A stretch of DNA of 64,000 bases from DASPPK01 sp964399235 (lineage in GTDB: Archaea; Thermoproteota; Bathyarchaeia; Bathyarchaeales; Bathycorpusculaceae), in the NCBI GenBank assembly GCA_964399235.1, contig CAYNQC010000002.1, positions 1 to 64,000 of the forward strand. Direction: 5' to 3'. Under the pieces are notes generated by a model that saw only the letters and a list, made by a program, of their open reading frames with translations, did not search any database and had not been told where the DNA came from. The translations under genes were made by a program, and so were the position numbers. Position 1 is the stretch's first letter. Each line of letters starts with the position of its first letter. This document shows, piece by piece, positions 46,085-56,000 of this stretch.

Positions 46085-47211
46085 TGGCTAAGCAAGTGAT
46101 TGGATTAGGGGCTGTCCCTGACGACGATACGGGCGATACGCTCGCCGCCGCCTTCGATAAAGTAAATGACAACTTCACCGAGGTGTACGCGGCTTATGCG
46201 CCGGTCGCCAAAGGCGTCACCAATGGCGATACCCACAACCACGTCGGCGGGGATGGGGCATCACTGATCGTCTCGGCGCTGACCTTTACCGCTACCGACA
46301 AGATAGCGGGACGCTCAACAGCCGGCGCCGGGCTTGGTGAAGAGATCGCTTGTACCGCCGCTGGGCGAGCCTTGATTGACGATGCGGCTGCTTCGGATCA
46401 GCGTACTACCCTGGGCTTGGGGACTGCCGCTCTATTGACCGCCACCGACTTGCCTTTGCTGGCAGGGCGGACAGGTGGGACCACGATTATCGGCGGGACG
46501 GCCGCCGGTGATGCCCTCAACCTGCAGGGGACCAGTGGGAACGGGACTGCCGGTACCAACGCCATCAACCTGAAGGTTGGAAATAACGGCAATGCTACCC
46601 CGCTGGCGATCGCCAACAATGGCACGGTCACCCTGACGAATGCCTCCATCGTGGCGGCCGCTCCAGCCCTGAAGATCATCGACTCCGATGCCGTGGATGG
46701 AGATGCTGGGGTTAGTGTCTCGGCTAATTGCACCACGACTACAGCGGGGGCTGAGAATGTTGATGCAGCCTTCTCTCAACAAGTGGCAGGGTCGCCATTT
46801 ACATTCCTTAGCTCTGTAGCTGGCGGTCAGTTGGTGCTTGGTTATGGCGGCCAAACCGCCTATGCGGCCAAGCTGGCCCATGGGGTCCCGATAACTCCAG
46901 TCACGACCACAGCGGCGCCAGCCGCGACAGTCAGCGGCACCCACTTCACTAACGAAGGGGATGCGGATGGGGCGATTATCACCCTGCCGACGGCGAGCGC
47001 GGGACTTACCTTTACTGCTATCGTTCAGGCCGCTCAAGACCTTGCCATCATGGCCAACACCGGCGATACGATTCGGTGGGGGGCTGATGTGACGGCTGCT
47101 GCTGGAGGGATTCATGCGGCTACCGTCGGTAACGTTATCACCCTGGTGGCTATCAATGCCACAGAGTGGGTTGCTACCTCCATGATTGGCACCTGGGTCG
47201 TGGTTTCCTAG
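46084..47211 (+). CDS. Tail appendage/fibre-like protein
   Basis: 375 residues. N-terminal 'GLGAVPDDDTGDTLAAAFDKVNDNFTEVYAAY' is a frequent opening of phage fibre and appendage proteins ('igtvpnDgtGD.lr.Af.KiN.NFtElY'). The rest is Ala/Thr/Gly-rich repeats typical of beta-fibres ('TDKIAGRSTAGAGLGEEI'). Encoded between capsid-associated genes and the adaptor, so a head-fibre or neck appendage. Confidence 0.75.
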   Translation: MAKQVIGLGAVPDDDTGDTLAAAFDKVNDNFTEVYAAYAPVAKGVTNGDTHNHVGGDGASLIVSALTFTATDKIAGRSTAGAGLGEEIACTAAGRALIDDAAASDQRTTLGLGTAALLTATDLPLLAGRTGGTTIIGGTAAGDALNLQGTSGNGTAGTNAINLKVGNNGNATPLAIANNGTVTLTNASIVAAAPALKIIDSDAVDGDAGVSVSANCTTTTAGAENVDAAFSQQVAGSPFTFLSSVAGGQLVLGYGGQTAYAAKLAHGVPITPVTTTAAPAATVSGTHFTNEGDADGAIITLPTASAGLTFTAIVQAAQDLAIMANTGDTIRWGADVTAAAGGIHAATVGNVITLVAINATEWVATSMIGTWVVVS

Positions 47212-47213
47212 CT

Positions 47214-48017
47214 ATGTACCTGTTAGGCCTGATCGAGTCAATTAGGGTGCGTCTGGATGACCAAGGTGGGGATGCAGGGACGATCCCTGCCGGGTACTAT
47301 GCCTACTGGCAGTACGATGATACGTCGTGCTTATGGAAGAACAAGGAACTGGTCGGTTATCTGAAGGCGGCATTGCTGGAGGTGGCCGGCCGGGCGCCAT
47401 GGACTGCCGAGGGCACTATTGGGGATCATCTCGGGGTCCCGACTCGGCTGACGGTCAAGGCCCTCAACCCAGAGATAACCCTGCATATATCGACGCTGGC
47501 GATCGAGCAGGTAAGACTGGTGTCCTCGGGGCTCATATTGACCAAGGCAACCAGTTCTCAGTTGGAGAAGATAGGCGGTGATGAATGGGCCACCCTCACA
47601 GGGGTTCCCACTCATTACGTCGAGCCGATCCGTGGTTTGATCAGGCTGTATCCCATCCCTAGTAGCGCTGATGAGGTCAGGTTGGTGGTTCGGCGGCGGA
47701 CCCTAGATGAGTTTGAGTGGACCGATGTGGCGACCGAGGAGGCCCCTTATCTGGAGTTGTCGGATATCCCTGAAGATCTGCGCGAGGCGCTGGTGGTAGG
47801 AGTATGCAAGCTCGCCTACCTGAAAAACGACGCGGATACAATAAATATCCAGTTGTCCCAGGAGTATGAGCGTCAATTCACGGCCATGGTAGGCCCCGTA
47901 GTGTCTTGGCGGCAGAAGGAAGCGCGGCGCGAAAACGCCAATCTCAATGTGCAAATACACGGCTACGGCTATACCCGGAACAAGATGCGGGTCGCCGATA
48001 CCGAGGAGGATTGGTGA
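47214..48017 (+). CDS. Head-tail adaptor (DUF6682-like)
   Basis: 267 residues from ATG 47214. 'LLGLIESIRVRLDDQGGD', 'LWKNKELVGYLKAALLEVAGRAPW', 'ITLHISTLAIEQVRLVSSGLILTKATSSQLEKIG' and 'GLIRLYPIPSSADEVRLVVRRRT' are the pattern of podovirus adaptor proteins that sit under the portal. Ends in a charged tail. TGATG overlap with the next gene. Confidence 0.8.
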   Translation: MYLLGLIESIRVRLDDQGGDAGTIPAGYYAYWQYDDTSCLWKNKELVGYLKAALLEVAGRAPWTAEGTIGDHLGVPTRLTVKALNPEITLHISTLAIEQVRLVSSGLILTKATSSQLEKIGGDEWATLTGVPTHYVEPIRGLIRLYPIPSSADEVRLVVRRRTLDEFEWTDVATEEAPYLELSDIPEDLREALVVGVCKLAYLKNDADTINIQLSQEYERQFTAMVGPVVSWRQKEARRENANLNVQIHGYGYTRNKMRVADTEEDW

Positions 48018-50059
48018 TGGCTAAGGTATCCGGCAAGGGCGGCCCGCGCGGGGACAAGATTCCTATCAAGGTCAGCGATGGTGAGTATGTGCTCCCGGCC
48101 GACACCACTCAGATGCTGGGCGCCCACAACCTGGACCGGTTGGTCGAACATACCCATAAGTTCGCGGATGGCGGGCTGGCCAACAGCTTTACCCGCTTCC
48201 TGGGCGCGCTGATCACCCCGAATGTCTATGGGACCTCGGCCCCGGATATGCGCAGTCAGGCGGCTACGGCTGCCATGGGGACCCCCTTGCCTGCCCCAGT
48301 GGTGAGTGACACCCCCCAAATGGATGAGGCCGCTAGACAGCGCACCCTGGCCGCCAGAGCCCAGCTCCGGCAGATGAATCAGGGTGCTTACCAACCCAAC
48401 TACGCCGGTTACGAAGATGGCGGCAGGGTCGCTCCCCCGCTGCTTTCCAATCTGCTTCAGGCTATGATGGGCAGGCCGGCGGGCATGATGAGTCCGGTTG
48501 GGGCTGGCCTAGGCATGGCACTGCACTCAACTCCAGCCGCAGCAGGAACCACGCAGTCCGCCGGCGACCGTGCGATTGGTGAATGGTCTGGCGTCAAGCA
48601 ACCAGAGCCCCAGATGTACGGCGGGTTACAGCAGGGCTACGAAGATGGCGGCCAAGCCTTCAATCTGCGGGCGATCCTTGATCGGATGCAGGGACCGTGG
48701 ACCAAAGCCATAGATGCCGGCACTCAGGCCGCTCTCATCCCACCGCCCGGATCGTCCTTCCAGGACACGTTGGCCTTCGACCGAGGGCCTCTCCAAAATG
48801 CCGTTGATACTGGATTCAGTAACGCTGCGAATACGGTTGGGGGTGTGCTCAAGCGGGGCGCCCAACAGGACATCAACCTCATTGGTCAATTGCCCGGGGT
48901 AGCACAGGCGAGCCAGGCACTGAATAGCTTCGTAACCAATCGAAACCCAACCCTATCCCCAATTGGTGCTGACCAGGCGGCTAGGGTTAGAGCCAATCTG
49001 GATCAGCAGAACAGGCTGTTGACCCCGGCGGGGGCGCAAACGCTATCTACGCACGTACCCACTGGGATGGGATTTAACCCCGGGGAGATTCCATCGGGTA
49101 AGCCCGCTACTCCCGCTCCCGCCGTACCTGCGGCTGGTGTCGGCGCCTCTTTGCCTGGGGTAGTCTCCTCGATGGGCAACTATAATCGCGCCAGTCAGGA
49201 CGTGAACCCCACAGAATCGTTTGCGGCGGTCCGGGGAGCTAAAGGCTTTTCCCAGATGCCCAACACCATTCCAGGGCTAATGTCCAAGAGTGCCGCCCTA
49301 CCCAACGGGCAGTATCAGCGCGACTACACTTCGCCTTGGGGCACGGCCTCTGGGGTCACCTCGGCGCCTCCTGGCAGGGGTACGCTCTCGGTGATGGATC
49401 AGGGTAATGGTGGCACCATCGAGGGCAATGTGGCCGCCCTGGATCGCCAGACTGCTGCCCTGCGCTCACTGCGCGAAGCGGCCAATCCTGGGATCACGAC
49501 CGGCAACTATGGGGGTGGCGGCATCCAGGAGCCCGAGGTCCCCTCCCTGCAAGACTCCATCTCGAGGGCTTACGGCGGGGCCAGGAATGCGGACTTCCTA
49601 TTCAGGACCGACATGCAGGATAAGGGCACCAACCGGCACAGGAAGGATCAGATGATGCAGGGTATCCTGGCCGACTATCAAGGCCAATTGAAAGGCATGG
49701 ATGTGCAGGGTGATCTACTCAAGAATCAGGCTACCACCAACGCCTCGATGGCCAATTGGGCTGCCCAGCGCAAGATGGATGTCGATAAGTATAGCCTCGA
49801 AGCCCAGAAGCAGGCCTACGATCGCGAGCGCAACGCCGTCAATGATCCAATCGCGAACAAGGCCAAGTTGCTGAATGCTTTGCCAGACCCCATGAAGGCT
49901 AATGCGGCACAGTATTTTGATCTCATGCAGCAGAATACTCCGCAATCCCTGGCTGCCGCTGCCAAGCTTTTGGAACAAATGAAAGCCGTATCAGGGGCAG
50001 GGTTTAAGCCGGATCCATTTGTGGAAGCAATGAATCGGACGCAGGCAAATCAGCAGTAA
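48017..50059 (+). CDS. Putative internal virion/injection protein (680 aa)
   Basis: 680 residues from ATG 48017, overlapping the previous stop. N-terminal 'RGDKIPIKVSDGEYVLPADTTQMLGAHNLDRLV' is a conserved opening of phage internal or tail-tip proteins ('d.ip..vS.GEyVlPa.tv..lG...l'). The rest is Gly/Ala/Gln/Pro-rich with repeats such as 'YEDGG' (three times), then helical. Encoded just before the giant polyvalent gene. Likely a minor virion protein delivered with the genome. Confidence 0.65.
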   Translation: MAKVSGKGGPRGDKIPIKVSDGEYVLPADTTQMLGAHNLDRLVEHTHKFADGGLANSFTRFLGALITPNVYGTSAPDMRSQAATAAMGTPLPAPVVSDTPQMDEAARQRTLAARAQLRQMNQGAYQPNYAGYEDGGRVAPPLLSNLLQAMMGRPAGMMSPVGAGLGMALHSTPAAAGTTQSAGDRAIGEWSGVKQPEPQMYGGLQQGYEDGGQAFNLRAILDRMQGPWTKAIDAGTQAALIPPPGSSFQDTLAFDRGPLQNAVDTGFSNAANTVGGVLKRGAQQDINLIGQLPGVAQASQALNSFVTNRNPTLSPIGADQAARVRANLDQQNRLLTPAGAQTLSTHVPTGMGFNPGEIPSGKPATPAPAVPAAGVGASLPGVVSSMGNYNRASQDVNPTESFAAVRGAKGFSQMPNTIPGLMSKSAALPNGQYQRDYTSPWGTASGVTSAPPGRGTLSVMDQGNGGTIEGNVAALDRQTAALRSLREAANPGITTGNYGGGGIQEPEVPSLQDSISRAYGGARNADFLFRTDMQDKGTNRHRKDQMMQGILADYQGQLKGMDVQGDLLKNQATTNASMANWAAQRKMDVDKYSLEAQKQAYDRERNAVNDPIANKAKLLNALPDPMKANAAQYFDLMQQNTPQSLAAAAKLLEQMKAVSGAGFKPDPFVEAMNRTQANQQ

Positions 50060-50068
50060 GGAGAGGTG

Positions 50069-53000
50069 ATGGCTAATTGGTGGGAAACTCCGCAGCAGCC
50101 GGTTCCACTGCCGTCCGCTCAGCCGGATCTCGGCTCAATGGATTTGGCGCAACTATACAGAGAAGCTTATGGGTTCCGTGATGTGCCCCCTTCTGCTGCG
50201 CCCCTCCCCCCTGTCGCGAGCACCGAACCAGTACCACCCCAGCCCGGGCTGCTCTCCGATGTAGGTAATCTGCTCAAGCGGGGCTATGCCAGCACCGCCG
50301 AGGGCGTCAACTGGCTGGCCGGACAAACCCCGGGGCTCAACAATATTCCGGCCTTGGACTGGCAGGGTAACGCTGATTACTGGAAGCAGGTCGCCGATCA
50401 GACCACCCAGAAGCTCTCGCTCGCCCAGCAGGCTGCCGGTGAAAAGAAGTTCTTCAATGAAGATTACACCCCCGGGGAAGCCTGGAAAGACCCTCGTTCC
50501 TACCTGGGTGGTGCTGTCGAGTCGATTCCTGGCACTGTGGTCGGCATGGCTGCTGGTGCGCCGATCGCCGGCATTGTCAATAAGGTCGGGATGGGGCTGC
50601 TTACCCGTGGCGCTACGGCGGCGGCCGAGAAGGCCCTGGCGGGTGGGGCTGAGGCAGCGGCCGTCAAGGCGGCGGGACAGGTCACTAATAAGGCGGCTGG
50701 TCGGGTCGCGATGGGGGCTGGCGCTGTAGGCTATGGTGCTGGTGAAGGAGTTACGGCGGCGGCTACGGATGGGGCGCAGGCGCGTGATCTGGTTATGGGT
50801 CGGTCCCCCGAGGAGATGGCTGCTTCCCCGCTGTATCAGCAGTTGCTGGCAAAAGGACTACCCCCTGACCAGGCCCAGCAGCAGGTAGCCGATACGGTTG
50901 CCGAGCAGGTAGCGACTCGGGCCGGGATCTCGGTGGCCGTCATGGGCGCACCTATGGGCGCCGTCTTTGGTAAGTGGTTCCACTCTGCCGGCGGTGAAAA
51001 AATCACCAAATCTCTGCTGGGTGAGCTGGCAGTGGGTACGCTCGGAGAGGGCGCGCAGGAGTTCCCACAATCTGGTGCTGAGCAGTTTTTTCAGAACCAG
51101 GCCATCAAGCAGCATGTCGATCCCAAGCAGAAGCTCTGGGAAGGGGTGCTTAATGCATCGGTGGCGGGCTCTGTCTCGGGGGCGGTCATGGGTGGCGCCA
51201 TGGGTGGCTTCCAGGGTATTGGGGCCAAGGCCGGCGCCGCCAATGCAAGAATCAATGAAGAGCTAAGCAAGGCTGCTTTTGCGAACAATCTGCAATTTGC
51301 GACGGCTGATGATCTGCATGCTGCCATGGCGCACCTGGATACGCTCGGTCAGCAGAAGGATCTGCCTAAAGAGTCAATTGATCGGGTCGCTCAGGCCCGC
51401 AGCACCATCCAGGCCGAGATGGCCCTCAGAGCCACTCCTGAGACGCTGGCACAGCCTCTGCGTGACGACCAGGGCAACGTACAGCCCAGAGCTGAATCCG
51501 CCTTCCTGGGGCTCTCAGAGCGTCCACACGGGCTTAGCGATGACCAGCTAGCCGAAGCCGCCAATCGTCCGCTAGGTGAAGATGCGCCGGCTGAATGGGG
51601 GGCCGCCCAGGATCGCTACAAAGCCGAGATCGCCCATCGGACTGCCCTCAGTAATACCGTCAAGCACTTTACCGATAACCCGGGGGCGGTTGGTGGTGTC
51701 AGCTCCAGAATACTAGATATAGTGTCTGGCAGGCCGCTTACTCCCAAAGGGTATGGGTCTACTGACTTCAACCTGGCCACCCTGTCAGATGATCTGTTGA
51801 CTCGCTATCGGATGGCGGGTGAAGTGCTGTTGCGTGACCATCCTGAGACACTTGGCAAGAAGCAAACATCCAAGTTGACCGAGGCGGTAGACCAGCTCCA
51901 TCAAGAGGCCGATCGCCGCGCTGCCGGCCAGCAGGGCAACCCCGAGGAGATCAAGGTTAATGAGCAGGTCACCAGCCTCGCTTCCCAGCCTGCTAAGAAA
52001 TTCAGTGATACCGTTAAAACGCTCTCTGCAGAGGCGCTCACGCGCGCTGCGAAGATTATTGAGTCACGCCTCCAGCTTGAGCCCGCGCTGGCTCCAAAAC
52101 TGGAAGAGATCAACGCCAGAGTCGGGGTCCTACAGGCCCAACAGGCGAGCGTTCAACAAGCAAGTGTCGCTACGCCTGCGCCTGAGAGCGTACAGGGAGC
52201 TGCACCGGTCGTTGAGGCTGTCGCTCCTGCAACCCCTGCCCCCGCGCCTGCGGCGGCTGTCCCGGAGTCTGTCGTGGCCCCGGCGCCCAGCGCCCAGGCA
52301 GCCCCAGCGGTAACTGCGCCAGCACCATCAGCACCATCAGCGCCATCAGCGCTCGCCCTGCCTGCCCCGGCCACGCCGGTTGCAGTGGAGAGGGTAGCCG
52401 CCGGCCTGCCGGTGATCTACTCCAATAAGGACCGGATCAAAGAGGTCAAGGCCAACCCCAACTACAACGTGATCGCCCTCCCGGATGGGCGCGCCAAGGT
52501 GGTTGGTGTGCTGCATCCAAAGACTCAACAGTGGATCGGATTTCCCCCTAATGCACCCGTACCAGCCGCGCCTAAAGCCCTACCCGCTCCCGCGCCGACC
52601 ACTCCCGCTGCTCAACCCGTGGAGGCAGCTCAGCCGGCTGCGGAAGTTGCCCCGAAGGGTGGTGCTGCAAGTGCTATTCCTAGCGCTCCATCGGTCGAGC
52701 CGCCCATCGAGGCGCCAAGCGTACCTGTCACTAAACCCAAAAAGGTAACCTCCAATGCCACTAGCATACGTCAAGATCAGAGATTCCCTAGCCAAAGGGG
52801 CCAAGAAGGACAGTCCGGCGTACAACAAGGCTCAGAGCCGGGCGGCGGCAATTTACGTGTCCAAGGGAAAAAGCAAGTCGCAGCGAAGCAAGTTGGCGAA
52901 ACAGTTACACGACAAGTAGTTTCAACGAAGGGCAAATTTGGCCTTCCTAAGTCGTCTCCAGATGGTGTCGCCGCAAACGCCAAGCTGCTTCCCCACGGCG

Positions 53001-56000
53001 CGAACCGACAAGCCACTCTCGTAAAGGGCTTTGATAGTCTCAATAGGAATCGGCAGCGTGCGGTGCTCGGCCATGTGATCAGCGTGCTTCAAGATGACGA
53101 GGTTGCACGGTCTGTTGTCAAGACCATCCCCGTTGATGTGATGGACATGCTCACTGGAAAGGATGGGTCTTCCGAGGAGGTTTTGCATAACCCATCGATG
53201 CTCCGTAATGCTCTTATTGTCCCGCTTGATGCGTCTATACCTGCTGGTGTGAGCAGATTTATCGAGTCTATAGCCGGTAGGGCGGCATCGGCCAGCACAA
53301 GTCCTGCTGCAGTAAAAGCCAGCTTGACGAACAAGACGGCCGGCAGCGAACTTTCTGGTAAAAACGGTCCCACAAAAGTCGCAAGCAAGGGTAATGGTAG
53401 CCAAGGGGTGGGCTCCGAAAGCAGTAAGAAGCAAGAGAGTATACGCGGACAACGCCAGTCAAAACAAGCAGCCAAGTCGGTCACCCCGCTGCAAAGCACG
53501 GCCACGATGGCTAGGCATGCAGCCTACAAGACGCTTGGCATCAACTGGAATAAGACCCACGAGGTCGTCAAGCAAGATCAAGACTGGGCAGTCGTCGAGA
53601 AACCTACAGTTGCCAAAGAAGAGGGACCGCTGGCTGCCCCCAATCTTGACCTGTTTGCAGAGCCAAATCCCGACCAGTTCGATCTGTTTTCTGACGCTGA
53701 GCCCACCAACGACCCCAAGCTGCAGAAGGCCCAGGATGGGGCTAGGAAGGCGGTGGAGGCACTGCGGACTCAGCGAGGCTCGATACTTGGGAATGCGATC
53801 GCCAAGGACTTCGAGGATCACAGCATCACGTCATTGATAGGCAAGAAGATCCGGTCAGCCAAGGATTTGGCGGTGCTGGCGCAGGTCTATCGCAATCCCA
53901 GCTTTGAGACCTTCAGGTACTTCTTCACCAAAGGTAATGCTGTGGTAGCCCAAACTGCCACCACCGCTCGGCTGCCAGGCTGTACCCCAATCTTCACGGG
54001 CCACGATACGACGTGGGGAGACGGACTGGAGCAGCTCAAGCGGATGATGGCCGAGTCAGGTGCTGATGGGTATTACATCCTCCACAACCACCCCTCTGGG
54101 TCGCCAGAGCCTTCCGCAGCCGATGTTCAGGTGACCAAGGGTCTGGCCGCCATGCTGCCCGGGTTTAAGGGTCATGTCGTTATCGATCAGACCAAGTATG
54201 GATTGATGCGCGCGAATGGCAGTCAGTTGGTGGCCGACCTTCCAGAGAAGGCACTTCAGGACGATACCCGCTATAACGTCGACCGCCAGTACACACGGCC
54301 GCATTTTGCGCTCGGTGCAAGGATTAATTCGTCAGCAGATGTCGCGGCGACCGCCAGTGCTCTGCGGTATAACTCCGGCAGTGGGTACTTCCAATTGGTT
54401 GGGACCAACAGACATGGTGTGCGTGGCATCATGGAGGTCCCCATAGAGGCGCTCAAGGGCTACCGCCAAACAAAAACCGGAAGCTTGCGGATAGTTGCGG
54501 AGGTGAGGAGATTCGCCAGAACTACTGGCAGTGTTGACATATTCGCTATCAACCTCCCCGGAAACATCGGTCGCATGAGCGTGCTGGGGGCGATCAAGTC
54601 AGGCCTGTTTAAAGATGTCCATTTTGCCGGGGACACCAACACCATCAGGGAAACGACGATAGTTGGTACGACGCCGGGGGCCGAAATGGGCAGAATTGGC
54701 TCTCGCGGGATCGGGGCTTCAGAAAGCCAAGCATCCCCTTATGTGGAAACCAAACTGGCCGAGTCTGAGCCGATCGTCCCCAAGGGGATGGCCGGTCTGC
54801 AAAATGCTGCCAGCATCAGCGCCATCAACCATCTCGCCAAGGCCAGGAAGTTTGACAGCAACCTAGAGCTGAAGGATGTCATCGAGGATCGAGTAACTGC
54901 GGCGGCGGCCAGGCTGAAGGACTTCAACCTGCGGGCCAAGACCCTTGGGCAGCGCGAGAAGAGCTACCTGTCGACCCAGTTATACAACGAGATGCGCCAG
55001 GGTCTGCTGAGCGGGAGTGATGCGCTGGGATGGTATGAGGGAAAGGTGCATGGGGCCTTTGAATACCTGGCGCTCAAGCATCCCGAACTGAAGTTTCTTG
55101 ACAAAGACCATGGCGGTATGGAGCAGGTTCGCAGGAATCGCTTTGCCTACACCTACATCCTGGCGATGACCTCCAACGGGACCAAGGTCGAGAAGAACGC
55201 CGAAAACGCCCAGAGACTCTACACCAGATTCCTAGAGAATGGCCATTTGCCAACGACAGGATTTGGTAGCGGTACGGCCGCCACGAACATCGAAAAATCG
55301 GCAGAACTGTTCAATGAGCTGGCTGATCGATTTGGGATAGACCGGTTTGGTCGGATGATGATGACCCAGTTCAAGGTGATCGATCTGAGCAACGCCGGTA
55401 TCAAGACCAGCGGTGAGACTTCCGATCAGGACGTGCTTGGCGCGTTGGTGTTGGGGCCGAAGCTGGGCAATGGGTTCTTTGCCAATCTGAACGGAATCTT
55501 CGATCAGCTCACCATGGATCGCTGGTTCATGCGTACCTGGGGGCGGCTGATCGGGCACCTGCGCGAGGTTTATCCGGAAAGGGTTAATACTCATCGCGCA
55601 AGTGTGCGAGATATCATAAATAACTTAACAAATGAAGTCAGGGATGTTATAGTTGATCATCTGACCCGTCCGGGCTCCCGTCAGGCAACCAAGGATAAGG
55701 CCAAGCTACTGACGGCGGCGATGGCGCCCGGCGCGACCGATGAGGATATCGATGCCTTGGCTTGGATGGTCAAGGGGCTGACGGTTAGTGATCAGTTCAG
55801 GGACATACTAAATCCGGCCGGAAATGGGCAGGGCAGTGAGCTGCGGCTGGCGACCAACTCCCTGACGACCAATCTGATGGGTGATATCGAGGCGCCCACT
55901 AGGACCCAGCGGCCCCAGATCCGCGAGGTGATGACCGAGGCCATCCGCCTATTGGGGGAGCATACCGGGGTCAATCTGACCGCCGCCGACGCACAGGCCC

